This document shows positions 47,001 through 59,058 of a stretch of DNA of 64,000 nt, piece by piece. The translations under genes and the position numbers were made by a program. Numbering within the stretch: position 1 is the first letter of the stretch; each line of letters opens with the position of its first letter. Source of the DNA: Blakeslea trispora (Eukaryota; Mucoromycota; Mucoromycetes; Mucorales; Choanephoraceae); the NCBI GenBank assembly GCA_025331445.1, contig JAIWNE010000026.1, positions 1 to 64,000 of the forward strand. Direction: 5' to 3'. Under the pieces are notes generated by a model. It was not told the DNA's origin. It made no database searches and was given only the letters and a program-made list of their open reading frames with translations.

Positions 47001-47686
47001 ATGTTCGACAAGGGGATCAAGTCTATTTTTTTACATCAGCTACAGATGGTCAAGTAGCTATCTGGGATATTGGTCAACCCATCCATCTTGCCCTTCAAGA
47101 GATAGAGCAATTAGAGACTCAGCCTACACTGGCCGCCTTTAAACTGTTGACGCCTGATTTTTATTATCGTGTACATATGTCTGGTGTGAATGCATTAGAG
47201 ACCGTCTTTTCTCCAGGTAATTGTTAAAAAAAAAGGGGGGTGTCTTGAGAGAGAGAAGACTTATTACTTTAAAAAGACAAAACAAAGGTATGGATTATGA
47301 CAGGTGGTGAAGATAATGCAGTGAGCATAGCTGAGGTGGATTTGGATCAAATGTGTCTAGTAAACAAACCATGGATTGCGCCTCATGCTCATGCTTCTTC
47401 TGTGACTGGTATCAAATGGATCAACAACACATTATGGACTACTTCCACAGATCAACGTTTGAATCAATGGTGTTTATCCGAAAATCAATCTCATGTTGCA
47501 CTTGAATTAAAGAGTGCTATCTATATGGATGTACCTGATCCTTCTGCTTTAGATGCCATTTTATTCAAGTAAGAGCCCCACTTATTATTTCAAAAAACAA
47601 GTATACTTATTCTTATTAGTGATCATGTACATGTAGCTATCACAGGCGTAGGCCTTCAAAGTGTTCGATATTCCCCCTCGTCATAA
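44067..47686 (+). CDS. WDR6-like WD40 protein (Trm734/Rtt10, tRNA methylation partner)
   Basis: WD40 scaffold; yeast Trm734 (Rtt10) works with Trm7 in 2'-O-methylation of the tRNA wobble base. Eight exons: 44067-44099, 44163-44334, 44427-44955, 45018-45628, 45686-45771, 45824-47216, 47304-47568, 47620-47686, about 1051 residues. WDR6 hallmarks: YAGLVTSLAFHNDTHLLVGH near the N-terminus, GHEGVIFGIRFNQDATQLVS with SVSDDRTIRVWSL, LVLFGHTARIWDCQFVGDYL and a second SNSEDATCRVW blade. More divergent blades fill the rest, ending VRYSPSS. Size matches WDR6 proteins. It starts 178 bp after the RPS2 stop on the same strand, with a C/T-rich gap. Confidence 0.9.
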
Positions 47687-47810
47687 ATAAAAAAAAATCT
47701 TTACAGTTTTTATTACTATTAAGAAACGACGTGTATACAGGGGAAAATGATTCGAAAAAAAAATGCAGAGAAATGAAGGAAAGGATTGAAAGATCTTTCT
47801 TTTTTTTTTC

Positions 47811-48020
47811 TTAGCCTTGACGTTGTTTATGTTTCTTGTTTTTGGAGCATGTCACAAAGAGCTTTCCACGTCTTCTGACAGTTGTACAGCCATCACACAT
47901 CTTCTTGACTGAGGATCGAACCTTCATGGTACGAACAAGGTTGAAGACAGAAGGGTTGATCGCAGGTTGTCTTGTAAACTGTTGAAATGCTGATCGAGTG
48001 AATTGAGTCAAGAATGACAT
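47811..48020 (-). CDS. Mitochondrial ribosomal protein bL36m
   Basis: 69 residues, intronless in the coding region. A short presequence-like N-terminus ([18 protein letters not shown]) precedes the bacterial-type L36 core [20 protein letters not shown] and [19 protein letters not shown]. The zinc ribbon ligands are Cys42, Cys45, Cys58 and His64. Length is typical of fungal Rtc6-type bL36m. Convergent with WDR6, 124 bp away. Confidence 0.95.
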   Translation of the reverse strand: MSFLTQFTRSAFQQFTRQPAINPSVFNLVRTMKVRSSVKKMCDGCTTVRRRGKLFVTCSKNKKHKQRQG

Positions 48021-48766
48021 GGTAACAAAAAAAAAAAAGAAAGGGTGGAAACTTTGTTGTAAATGAAAGCTTACAAGAAAAAAAAAAGTAGAGTGAGGGG
48101 GTAGTTAGGAAGGGAAGGAGATTCAAATACTCAAAAAAGTCACAAAACTTTTTGTTTGTAAACCTATTTCTCGGGCATTGACCCCTTTTTGCTTTCCTTT
48201 TTGTAACAATGACTCTTTCTTTTTTTTTTGTTCTTTTACCTTCACATTTTCTCCCTCACACCCATATAAATAATATATAGCATAACCTCCCATTACTTGC
48301 TAATCGCTTGCTCTGTCAAATGTATGGAGAAAAGGACAATTCTGTTTCCTTCTTTATTGCAATACAGAATAACATGTATGAACTTCTTTCATATAAAACC
48401 TCTTGATCTACCTTTCTAATTTGTCATTTGAGCTTAACCAAAGACTCGATTCCCTTCTCTTCCTTTCTTTTATTGTTGCTGGTAAAGCCATTAGGAGACA
48501 GTTGAGTAGTGATCGGTTTTAAAATGAATGATCGAAACAAAAAAAAAAGCTATACAAGGTCAGTACAACGCTTTCTTATATATTGTTTTAAGGGAAAGAA
48601 GCCAATTGTAAATTTTGAGTGGTCGGCCTCTGATTTTGTCTGTAACAAGCTTTCATTCTTTTTTTTTCTTCTTCTTCTGAAAGAGATGTTCCTTTTCTCT
48701 CAAAGTCAACTACTTTATATCGCGATCCAAGATTCATGCATTCAAGGTCTGCTATTCAACTTTTTT
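48021..48766. other. Intergenic between bL36m and TFIIIC-like genes
   Basis: AT-rich, with T tracts near 48220 and 48660. It should contain the bL36m promoter, since both neighbours are on the minus strand. A plus-strand ORF at 48509-48790 is low complexity (Phe/Leu/Lys) and is not accepted. Confidence 0.45.
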
Positions 48767-49282
48767 TTATTCTTGTGTGTTTTGATCTGAATTTTGTTTA
48801 GGCTTCATCATGATAGTCTCATAATTCACAATGCTTTCAGTTGAGCAAACAAGCTCTAACTCCAGTTTTTGTTGCTTAGGCTCGGCTTCATCTGAGCGCA
48901 TTGAACTCAAGAGAGGTAACAGACCTGTATTGTCTTCAGGTTGTGCCTCTTTCATCTCAAATATCAAATGAGAGCCAATTGTTTCGTCAATCGTTCCCTC
49001 CATTGTAATATTGCCCACTTGCAATATTGGGGTTCCTTCTTCTATGCCCTTATATAAACGAGTCAATAAGAGAATCTATTTCTTTCTTTTTTATGTATGC
49101 TTACAGTAATTCTACAACCACCTGCCTCTGTTGTTTTTTCCAAGTAATCTGTAGTCACTGAATTTCCCAAATCAAATACAACATAAGTTGTCTACATCCC
49201 ATTTTCTGTTATTAAGCGTCAAACAAAAAGAAAAGGAGGGGAATAATCAAACCTCTTCCTCATATTCATCTTCATAATCCAT
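48767..49282 (-). CDS. TFIIIC subunit 6-like protein (GTF3C6/Tfc7-like)
   Basis: Small subunit of the RNA polymerase III factor TFIIIC, which recognises tRNA gene promoters. Three exons: 49282-49253, 49191-49105, 49075-48767, about 141 residues. After an acidic MDYEDEYEEE, the family strand TTYVVFDLGNSVTTDYLEKT is followed by ILLLTRLYKGIEEGTPILQV, then GTIDETIGSHLIFE. This matches the TFIIIC_sub6 pattern (D.P..Q.....G.....GT..IFE). The C-terminal ~60 residues are acidic and variable. The first intron has a weak GTTTGA donor. Exact subunit naming is moderate. Confidence 0.75.
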
Positions 49283-52200
49283 TATTATTTAAGATAAAGT
49301 TGAAAAAAAAAAAAAAGAAAAAATAAACCCGATTTTTTTAATCTTTTTCGTGACTTTCGAAATGCCATTTTTTTTGTCATTCGCTCTCTCTCTCTCGGCA
49401 TGCTTACATAATTTTGGTAGATTTAAAGCTAAACTTGTTGTTGGAGACACCAAGCTTAAAGCACTAATTAAAACCACTTTGATCGAGTCTTGAAATAATT
49501 TCAAAGATGGGAGAAGAAAGATAAATTCAAAAATGATAAACAAGTTCCAATCTTTGTTTTCTCGAGAAAACTAATCAAATCGTCATCATTTACTCAGAAA
49601 GAACCTGCCTTTACAATGTGCTTCTTTCTTTTATCTCAATTGAGCTTCTTGAGCATCATGAAGATGAAGAGAATAAAAGCTTCGAGAACTGAAAGATAAT
49701 CTGTTTGAGATTCAAACTCAGGAGTGTATTTCATCCCTCTCTTTCCAGTTCTTGTTGAGTGACATTTCTTGAAAGAAATCTTCATTAAACTCCTCGGTTT
49801 TGTTAATGTATCTAGCTTTTGTTTTGTAGTTGAAGAGTCTTGATTATCACTTTCTCTTTTTGAAATTCCTGCATTTTATATTTGTCATCTTTGAGTTGTT
49901 TAATGTATGTAATGGTGCTTTGAGAACCATACTGATGATGCTATCTGCAAAATACAACTAAAGCAGGTATGTTATATTGTTTTTGGGACTTACCATAAAA
50001 CTAACTGGCTAACAGCACTCAAAATCCTAATTGCTGATGCTATTGGAAATAGACACAAGGCTTCCAAATGAGTTTGAAAAGCTCGAATATTGATCCTCAC
50101 TAGTTGAATGAACATTTTCAGCTTAATTCATCATAGGTTAAACAGTTGCAAGACATATATCCTAATTTTGCCATTGTGTGCTTGGACTGAGCATTCAGTA
50201 ATTCACTTGTGAGTATAGGCTTCTTCTTCTTTTTTTCTTTAGTCCGGAAGGACCATACACAAACGCTACAAGTAAAATTTTTGATGTAAAAGCCAAGATA
50301 GACATACAGTTTCCTGCATCATCCTATGGCAAGTATTTGATTCAGTTACATATATATGGGCGACTTTTTGATACACCAAATGAATAACAAATTCTTGTTG
50401 TTCAGTTGACTTTGTCTCAGCAAAGAAAGCCAATTTATTCACAATTTGATTTAGTTAAGCTTTTTTTTTAAGCTTTGGACATGACAAACTATCAATCAAT
50501 ATAGATAACTATACTCTTTGTGATCTAATTTCTCAAATCTCACTCTAATTTTAGGGTGGCTTGTCCTCTCTAGCTCATAAGCAATGATTGAGCTATAAGA
50601 CGACAAGGAAGGTTTTTGGATGATTTTATACCATTGCCTACCAAGTATGATCCAGACACAAGTTATGCAGAGCCAAGTTATTTCTATCGATAGGCTACAT
50701 TGTCCTGATAAAGTCACCAATTTACCAGTATGAAAGTCCAGAATAAGAGTGGCGTTAGTACATAAAGTCATAGAAGTTGTGGTAGTATATGCGATCAGCA
50801 TAAATACAAACTGGTTTGATTGTTACATCAATCTGCTTAAACTCCTCAACAGTTGTTGTATTTTTAATTGGTTGATTCCTATTTAAAAGGGGGGTCAAAT
50901 TATGTCAATCCGTGTCTTTAAACACGCCACTTTTTTTTGTTTGTTTGTTTATTTAGACAGATAACATCCAAGTGAATAGTAAGTCAGCTTGGTCAAAGAT
51001 TAAAAGCGAGGATTAGAATGATCCCAATTGCTCTTTAAAATCTTGGTTTAGTGATACCCTTCAAAAAGAAATAGATGTCAGTAGGAAATCAGAGAGCGAT
51101 ATTATATTTCTCAGTTGTTGAATCCGAGGTACAGCTAAACATCAAAGCGCACAAAGGTTCTGATTTATCCAAGTTTGACTTGTATCAGATGTCAGTTTAG
51201 TATTTTTTTCAAGAAAAGGATAGTTTATCGAACAAAGCTAGTTTATGAACAAGTGCGAATTTTTTTTTTCTCATTGACGTATTGATTTTATTCCAAAATA
51301 CTTTAAAATGATACCAACAAACATATGATTTCATTCAATCCCCCTCCCTTTTTTTTTTTGCTTATAAAAGTTTAAAAAAAAGAAAAAGGATTGATTATCT
51401 AAAGCTTAGGATGATAAACACAATCTAAAAAAGTGCAACGTACCTAATGGAGATTTATTTGTCCGAAGCAGCCAGAAGTGAATGACAAATTCAAGCTGTC
51501 TTCAATTTTGTATGACAACTGAGTCCCTATTTCACTTTTCTTTTTTTTTTTTTGCTCGCTGACAAATTAAACATGTTCTATATGTCGGTTGTTAATTTAT
51601 CCTTACCGTATGTACCTTTCCGATGTATCCAGTCTCTATCTTGGCACATGATTGACTCCTATATCTTTATTGGCCTTGAAAAAAAGAAATTAAGCAGGGC
51701 ATCTTATAATTAGCTAATGCTTAATATTTTCTTGGCTGAAGGAGATACAGTCATGTCACTTGCTTCTAATTATGTCAATGCATAGCTTTCTTTTGGCTGT
51801 AAAATGTAACATTGGAAAGGCTTGATTACAGGTCTACTACAGATTGCTTGATAAGCATGTGCTTCTTTAATAAACAACTATGATTAATAAGCTATCAACA
51901 TTATAAAGATTTATGTCTAAGAACAGAATAGAATTACATGAATAATTAAGAGATTATGGACACTCTAATTTAATGTGTCATATATTATCTTTCTTTCTTT
52001 TTTTTTGGCTCAAAAACCTCTATCATAGAGGTGGATTTAGAGACAGAAAAAGTACACAGATAGCTGAGATCGCTCTTGTTGCTCGAAATTCATACAATTG
52101 CTTGACCAAGTCAATTTCAAGCAAATCCCATCCTTGATTGACTTCTCCAGCGACTAGATACAACGGCAAGCTTGATCCTCTTTTGGTCATTGCTTTTCTT

Positions 52201-54092
52201 GGAAACTGTCATATGTTCAATCATATATGCTTATTAGACGATCATGTAACACATATCAAGCAAGTTACTTACAAAAGTGTAACAACGCTGAAACAATTCT
52301 TTCTGTGACGCCTTCCAAAGCTATATTGAATCATTGTATGCACTTGGCAACAAAAACAAAGGGTACAAAAGATAGAAAAACCCTACCAATGCTTACACTC
52401 AATCCTCACTCTAATCCTACAGACAATTTTAGGGAATTGCAATTCCTACCTTGTTTCCTTTTGCTTTCTTTAATGTATTTCCTTCTGTTGGCTTGCAACT
52501 ATTGAGTCTACAGGTGATGAAATACTAGTCTCTTCATAAGCTACATTTGTTGCCTTTCTTGTACGCTGACTACTGTACGACCCCTCTTGTACATCTTTGC
52601 GATTGAGACTACTCTATACAAATGAAAAGTAACCACATTTTTGTTTTTTCGCACGAATTAAAATAAGGAGAAGTTGTGTTGGAAAAAGAGAATAGAAAAA
52701 AGCAACATGTTGTACCATTTTATTCTTTCAAGGAACCTTCTTGATTTTTTCGAGAGTTTTCAACTTCATTGCGTTGTGGTTATGAGTGGCTTCATACTAA
52801 ACAGTGGTGTCCAAAATAAATACAGCATTTGAATTCGCTTCTCTCTACATATAGATGCTTGCATGTCTCTGTACTTTCATCTTGATGTATAAGATGACAC
52901 AGACTCTATTTTGTGTCACCGTACTTGGTTGATATGTTATCATTTGATGCTTTTTACTGGATATGCCCTCTCTTTGATTTTGTTTGACTCTCTTCACTCT
53001 ATGTACAAACTACATCTAAAGATCCTCTCTCTCTCTCCTTATTTGGGTCTCTTCATAGTAGAAGAAAATGCAGGTAGAAAAAAAAACCTTTGAGAAAGGA
53101 TGCCATAAAATTAGCCAAGCATCACAATGTTGAAACTGCCTCCAAGATGAACACGTTTTGCGAGTAGCATTGGTTACTTTGACTTGTTACTTGAATAATC
53201 AGACAGATTAGATGCAGTCTCATCAGAGATTTACTGATGCTGTAATTAGCAATAGCTTATCAAAAAAAAAAAGAGCTTGAATATCGTTGGTAGGAGATAG
53301 TGTTTTGGTTAAGCTCGATAACAAAAAAAAAGAAAGCTAATTTACTCAAATATTTCGTCAATATAAGCTATTCGTATTCCTATGCTACTTTTTCTTCTCA
53401 AATAAAAAACTATGCAAAGAAAATTCCCAAGAGTTAATTGTGAATTCATGAGCACAATCGTTTTATTGAAAGCATGTATGGGAATAGATATCATGATAGG
53501 ATTCTAACACCATCTACACAAGGCCTAGACCAGGTTAATTTCGTTTTTTTTGTTTTGAGGAGTCAAAAGATCAACTTTGAAGATCTAATATTATTTTATA
53601 TGCTACTGTGTTATTTGTGAGACATATAAACAGAAAGATGGTGGTGCGCGAGTGTTGCACAGAGTCCTGAATTACCCTTCAGAAGTGTTATGATTGACTG
53701 CGCAACAAACCTATATAGTTGCTGAATGATATTACTTTTCTGTATGAAGCTAATACGAAAAGTTAAAATAAATTATTCAATGCCGTCATTATTCAATCTC
53801 TCAAAACAATAAGAAAAAAGCGAAAAAAAAACATCTGTCATATCCTTTTCTCTTCTTCGATCCAAATCAGGGTTCTCGGTGCATAGAATTCCTGTTTCTT
53901 TTTAAGAAAAGCATGGTAACAAAAAGGAAATAAACTTTTTTGATGTAAACAAAAGTATAGTATATTAAAAAGGATACTGCTTAATCATAAAAGAAATATA
54001 TAACATAAAGTGAGAGGTATATAATGATAGAAGGAGAACAATATTTATACAGAAAAAGAGAGAGAGTTGTTTGATAGCCATACAAGAAAAGA
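49283..54092. other. Gene-poor interval, ~4.8 kb
   Basis: AT-rich, with many T tracts. Only one ORF (50496-50801, minus) has some support. 52227-52505 (+, 92 residues) ends in a hydrophobic segment but lacks motifs and promoter support. No RNA gene, tandem repeat or transposase is recognised. The interval may hold decayed elements, as its short ORFs are scattered over all frames. Confidence 0.45.
50496..50801 (-). CDS. Hypothetical small membrane protein (doubtful)
   Basis: Unidentified ORF of 101 residues. The N-terminal half is Thr-rich and hydrophobic (MLIAYTTTTSMTLCTNATLI), one clear membrane segment follows (EITWLCITCVWIILG), and the C-terminal 45 residues are hydrophilic and charged. 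Upstream on the same strand are a C-run and TAAATAG-like element near 50880-50895 and a leader with a minimal ATG-TAA. Composition is more protein-like than other ORFs in this interval. It could be one exon of a larger gene. Confidence 0.35.
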   Translation of the reverse strand: MLIAYTTTTSMTLCTNATLILDFHTGKLVTLSGQCSLSIEITWLCITCVWIILGRQWYKIIQKPSLSSYSSIIAYELERTSHPKIRVRFEKLDHKEYSYLY

Positions 54093-54950
54093 TTAGCGAG
54101 CATGATTGCCCTTCTTTTTCTTTAGGATGGCTAACTGGGCCTTTCGTAGTTTCGAAGAAATACAAGGAGGAGACAGAGGCAAGCCTTTGTCTTGTCTCCG
54201 ATTGATACTTCTCTTGTCTCGTTTTAGATGGCGATTAAGAGCATCTTGTCTGGCAAATGATTTGTCGCAGAACTCACAGAAATAGGGTTTGTTGCCGGTG
54301 TGAAGCTTCTCATGTCGATTGCGATCGTGTTGTCTTGCGAAAGCCTTGGAGCACTTGCAACATGCGAACGGCTTTTGATCTGTATGTGTGCGTAAATGAG
54401 ATTTGAGGTTATAGGTGCGTGTGAAAGTCTTTTCACAACCTTCATATGTACACCGGAATAAGGAAGCCGACTTTTTCTGTATTGGTTTTTCTTCTATTGC
54501 ATTTGTGAAAGATGAAAGAGTAGAGAAACAAGAAGACGGTGAAGACATGGATGAAGACATGGACGAAGACAAAGAGTTGCGACGCTTGTTTGATGTTTGA
54601 TGTACGGGTGAAGGTTGAGATACATAGCTTTCATTTAAAGAGTTTACCACCGGAACAGAATAATACATGACACCTTCATCTTGTTTTGTTGATTGGTTGC
54701 AAGCATAGGGGTTATAAACTGGGTATATATAAGCAGAATGCTGAAGTACATGAGATGACACTAAGTCTTGTTCTAATGTGTTTAACTTGTGTTGATAGGT
54801 ATAATTGTTGCCATAATATGTTGCGTTATCATGGTTCAAGACAGAATCGACATAGTCAGGAAGCATGTTTCCATGTTGATGGTTGAACTGTGACTGATAT
54901 CCTGATCCAGTGTTCAATTGATGAGGTAAGAATTCATAAGAATATTCCAT
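54093..54950 (-). CDS. Crz1-like C2H2 zinc-finger transcription factor
   Basis: Probable nuclear DNA-binding protein of 285 residues, intronless. The N-terminal 150 residues are Tyr/Asn/Gln/Ser-rich with a [13 protein letters not shown] stretch, a likely activation or phosphorylation region. Finger 1 is at 167-189 (C167, C172, H185, H189), finger 2 has C197, C200, H213, H217, and finger 3 has C225, C228, H241 but no fourth ligand in [10 protein letters not shown]. The linker [17 protein letters not shown] and [16 protein letters not shown] match Crz1, the calcineurin-activated factor. No PxIxIT-like calcineurin docking site is obvious, so calcineurin control is inference. The Met at 54950 is chosen because the TATA box at 55035-55043 puts the upstream Phe/Leu-rich extension in the leader. 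Confidence 0.82.
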   Translation of the reverse strand: MEYSYEFLPHQLNTGSGYQSQFNHQHGNMLPDYVDSVLNHDNATYYGNNYTYQHKLNTLEQDLVSSHVLQHSAYIYPVYNPYACNQSTKQDEGVMYYSVPVVNSLNESYVSQPSPVHQTSNKRRNSLSSSMSSSMSSPSSCFSTLSSFTNAIEEKPIQKKSASLFRCTYEGCEKTFTRTYNLKSHLRTHTDQKPFACCKCSKAFARQHDRNRHEKLHTGNKPYFCEFCDKSFARQDALNRHLKRDKRSINRRQDKGLPLSPPCISSKLRKAQLAILKKKKGNHAR

Positions 54951-55034
54951 TGTTGAGATGTTTAGAAATAGTGAGAGAATGGAAAAAGAAAAAAGAAAAA
55001 GAAAGATAAAACCTGAAAAGTTGAAGATCAAGCT

Positions 55035-55043
55035 CTTTTTATA
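55035..55043 (-). promoter_or_regulatory. TATA box of zinc-finger gene
   Basis: TATAAAAAG on the minus strand, 85 nt upstream of the chosen ATG at 54950. This spacing implies a leader of about 50-60 nt. Confidence 0.6.
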
Positions 55044-55837
55044 CGCAAAAAAAAATGTGATACAAGTTTTGCAGTAGTCTCACATGATTCTTAACATGCT
55101 TTTCCCCTCAACGTTTCTTTTTTTCTTATGATTTTCTTTTGCTCAAAAGTTGAACAATAGGACAAAAAAAAAGTTTAGAAAATTGAATGATGGATGTATT
55201 TAATAAGAAACAAGCAAAAGTAGTTCATCAATCAAGATAATACATAACATAAATGCACATTTGGTTTGTCCCCCAACCTATTACTAAATTGGGACAACCG
55301 ACTACTCAAAACTCATTTTGGCTATTCTTTTGTGCTTCTTTTGTGTTCCCTTTTTTAAATACTAAGCTATTATTCTTGTATTCTTGGCTGTATCAATCTT
55401 TCTTTGAGCATGCGCAGTCTTTGTGATAAATAAGAGAGTGGATGGCATAGAAAGAGATGAAACAAGAATGAGTAAAGAGATGGGCTAATATAATATACAT
55501 ATATTTATCATATAGAAATAGGAGTGAAAAAGATAAAAAAAAAAGCTTATTTTTTTTTTTATCTCTAGAATTGATCTACTGAGACCAAGATAAATGAGTT
55601 TCGAACAATGATGTGACCAAAAATAGAAAAATTTCCTACAAAGAAAAATGACTTATTCAAAGTGTTACAGGAAATGATAATTCTATCAAATAAAGACCAA
55701 CGGGTAGATTTGTAAGTATTGCTATACCCAGCGGTTGGACAAGAGCATTATGCAATTGCTTCCCTAAGAAAAAAACCGAGCGAACCATGTAAGCCTGAAC
55801 TTTCTTAAAGTGCAACCTGAAAACCTCTCTGTATGTG

Positions 55838-55858
55838 TATGGCGTAAAACGATCAACA
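55838..55858. repeat. 21-nt sequence repeated inverted at 59059-59079
   Basis: TATGGCGTAAAACGATCAACA here equals the reverse complement of TGTTGATCGTTTTACGCCATA at 59059-59079. Similarity continues for about 10 nt beyond it with a few mismatches. In the protein reading both give NC.VDRFTP. Confidence 0.6.
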
Positions 55859-56199
55859 AAACAATTGTCGATAACCAAACACAAAGCAATATCAATAGCA
55901 ATAATGGCAGCAGAGAATAGCTCAATAGTGTTTCATGTAATTGGCTACATCCGGTTGTTCTTGTTGTCGCTATTACTGTCGTTTACTTTTTTGAGATAAA
56001 TTAATGCTCTTCATTGCTATATAGATGATAGTAATTAATTGATGTGTCTAGATATAGCTTCATTTATGGCAGCTCATACTTTCTCTCTCTTTGATTGAAG
56101 CTACCTGTTTATTCATTTGCTTACTCTTCAAATATGTCTACAGACTATCGTGTTTGTTTCACCTTGCAACCTTTCTTCCGTACACTTTTCTTTCTTGTA

Positions 56200-56373
56200 T
56201 TTTCCCAAATTTTAGTTCCCTCTTCTGCAACTTCTCTGCAACAACAGGTTCTCGTGCCCATGTTTGTGGAATTTAGTGTTTGATTTGTGGTTCACAAATT
56301 CGATATCAGACAACCAGTACCTGTCAGCAACATTTGTACCTTTCTGGTCTATTTTTTTTTGTGTAAGCATAAA

Positions 56374-56454
<81 letters not shown>

Positions 56455-56598
56455 GGGAAAAATAAACAAAACTCATGATCTTGAATTGCCTATACCGAAA
56501 AACGCTCTCGGTTCGCTCACTTTGGGTTAAGCAGCGAGGTATGTACAAGCAGTCTGTCAAGGCTGTACCACTGCAGCCGAACTTGCCTTATTGTTTTT
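56200..56598 (+). repeat. Left arm of ~400-bp inverted repeat, holds (CA)n
   Basis: Matches 57416-57812 in reverse orientation almost perfectly. The (CA)n run is 56378-56453 (about 38 units). Outer sequence decays in similarity just beyond 56200, and inner sequence just beyond 56598. The ORFs here are repeat artefacts and are not coding. Confidence 0.9.
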
Positions 56599-57415
56599 GA
56601 GACCTTGACTTACATCTCTTTCATAGAATCTAGCGACCAAAACTTTCTCACTTTGTCTCAAAAACGAAAGAGCAAACTATTTTATTTTAGTTGCTGAGCA
56701 AGTTTTTTTTTAGCTTATTTTTGTTATGGGCTTGACGAGCCTGTTTTTTCGCCTCTTTCTCTAAGGCTAAGCGCTTTAACCATTTGTTTTTGTCGACTGA
56801 TTAGATGTGCGTATACAACGATCTTCTAAATATATATATGGTTATTCAGCTAAGCTTCAGTTTGTATTAAACTATGAACAGGTATATATTATTTTTCATT
56901 CTGTTTGAAGCACAATCAATTGAAGCGATAAGCATTAATGTTTCATAAGCATGAAAACTATGTAAACCAACACGTGCAGCAAGTTAATCCATTTCTTGTT
57001 CTAAATGTATTTAGACATTAGCATGTTTTCCTTTTGGTCCAAATGATATATTTATGTATCATGTTCTACATAAAATGCAAACAAAAAATGTGTTCCTGAT
57101 CAAATGGTTTCTGTGTTTTTCTAGTTTTGTAACTCTTTAAACTACACCCTTTATCAAATAATCAATAACGAATAAGCAGTTGCTAGACAATTGTCTGTAG
57201 AGATCATATTCCATATACAATTTGTCTGATTTTCTGGTTTCGTTTACTTATGATCTGATTACAGAAACAAGAGTTATTAAAACATTATAACGGATTGTGC
57301 TTCTGATATAGCCATTGCAATTATAGTCATGATGCTCTTTGATTGAAAGGACAAGAAAAAAAAAAGCAAAACGAGTTTGACTGGCCCTTTCATCGACTCT
57401 ACCCATTAAGATCTT
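56599..57415. other. Spacer of the long inverted repeat
   Basis: About 817 bp, AT-rich, no ORF with recognisable coding content on either strand. No transposase, integrase or RNA gene is seen, so if this is a transposon it is non-autonomous. Confidence 0.6.
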
Positions 57416-57559
57416 AAAAACAATAAGGCAAGTTCGGCTGCAGTGGTACAGCCTTGACAGACTGCTTGTACATACCTCGCTGCTTAACCCAAAGTGAGCG
57501 AACCGAGAGCGTTTTTCGGTATAGGCAATTCAAGATCATGAGTTTTGTTTATTTTTCCC

Positions 57560-57638
<79 letters not shown>

Positions 57639-57812
57639 TTTATGCTTACACAAAAAAAAATAGACCAGAAAGGTACAAATGTTGCTGACAGGTACTGGTT
57701 GTCTGATATCGAATTTGTGAACCACAAATCAAACACTAAATTCCACAAACATGGGCACGAGAACCTGTTGTTGCAGAGAAGTTGCAGAAGAGGGAACTAA
57801 AATTTGGGAAAA
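57416..57812 (-). repeat. Right arm of ~400-bp inverted repeat, holds (TG)n
   Basis: Reverse complement of 56200-56598. The (TG)n run is 57561-57634 (about 37 units), one unit shorter than the left arm; this is why the repeat-region ORFs of the two arms shift frame after the run. Near-identity including this fast-evolving tract points to a recent origin or gene conversion. Confidence 0.9.
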
Positions 57813-58649
57813 TGCAGGAAAAAGAGGAAATGCGATTTATCTGTTTTTGGGCATCATTGGCAAAAACTGAATTTTATCTGGTCTGCCTTTATTGGGCCTT
57901 CTCAATCAATAAATGATCATACTTTGTGTTTTCTGAGATAGTTTTCCTTAGATGAGAAATACAACTAATATTTTTTCGTTGCTTCTAGCCCAAACAGTCG
58001 GATTATGTTTGGTTAGCTACCGCTTCAAAAATAGAATGCTGAAAACAGACAAAGAAATTAAAGGTGAGAAGGAAGCTTTTTTCAAACGCATTTTTTTTTT
58101 GAAAAGCTGTTGCGTTCAACGCCAACCTTAATAATTGATCATTTAACATCGTACATTATTCAAAATTTGAAATTTGATATGGTCTCAAAATAAAGTACTT
58201 CTTCAAGCTACATTTATGGTTTAGTAACATTATAGAGCTTCTTTACCAAATCAGTCTTGCAATCAAATAGATGCAGCATCTTCTCCACTGTTTTCAGCAA
58301 TACAGAAAAAGACAAGAAGTTGGAAGAAAAATAACTTGGAGTTGAAGAGACCTGGATGTCAACTGTCTTCCAAAATCGGCCAGAAAGAAATAAGCACCAA
58401 CCTCCTATATTGCCGTACATGATGAATTTAACAAATCATTCTCACAAAGATAACCAGTACATGAATTCAATTTTTACCCTTTTTTTTCTTAATCATATTC
58501 AAATAGACTTTAATACTTGCCATGACAATTGCTGATCTCAGCTAAAGCATCTGCCAAAGCATCTGCTAAGCAATCCTAGCAATCTCTCTGGCCCTCATCA
58601 ATGACCCTTTTCACACTACCTAGCCCAAATTCGTAATCTCAATTCTTTT

Positions 58650-58650
<1 letters not shown>

Positions 58651-58712
<62 letters not shown>
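58651..58712. repeat. (CT)n microsatellite
   Basis: Uninterrupted CT dinucleotide run of about 31 units. Polypyrimidine on the plus strand, so an unusual DNA structure is possible. Confidence 0.95.
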
Positions 58713-58714
<2 letters not shown>

Positions 58715-59058
58715 AGGACGTTTGAAACAGATTGAAGAGTGTTATCTCCACCTTTAATTACATTTGATTCTGCTTCTTTATTCCTTGTCCTCCCCTCAAA
58801 GAAGTTTTCATCATTTGAACTGACATAAACAATAAAGGTGGCATGCCATTGTTTGCTCGTTTTTGGGACATTCTCTAAAAATTTATGAATTTAGCTAAAT
58901 TCTTAATCCCTAAAAGTCTTTTGATTCTTGGATAAATAGCCGTTTGAGAAGTGAGTGATACAGATTGAGGGGAAACAATTATGGGCAATAAACTACATAA
59001 AACACACATTTCTTCTCTCGATTGAAATCAGTTTGTATCTGATTCTCAGTAATTGCTC

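Larger units (their letters stand above)
54951..56199. other. Intergenic upstream of zinc-finger gene
   Basis: Contains the zinc-finger promoter, then AT-rich sequence. A minus-strand ORF at 55657-55884 (75 residues, CFVDRFTPYTYREVFRLHFK) is unidentified and lies over a 21-nt sequence repeated elsewhere. It may be a relic of a repeated element. Nothing else is supported. Confidence 0.4.

Noticed and set aside
54951..55031. N-terminal signal-anchor extension of the zinc-finger protein
   Set aside because: The 27-residue Phe/Leu-rich extension lies between TATA box and the next Met; it would be in the leader and makes no sense for a nuclear factor.
56264..57800. ORFs rich in Thr-His or Cys-Val repeats at both inverted-repeat arms
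   Set aside because: They are translations of the (CA)n/(TG)n microsatellite and its flanks; mirrored copies in both arms and frame changes between them show they are not genes.
56200..57812. Centromere core with inverted arms
   Set aside because: Size is only 1.6 kb, no LINE-type pericentric elements are seen, and nothing else in the sequence points to a centromere.
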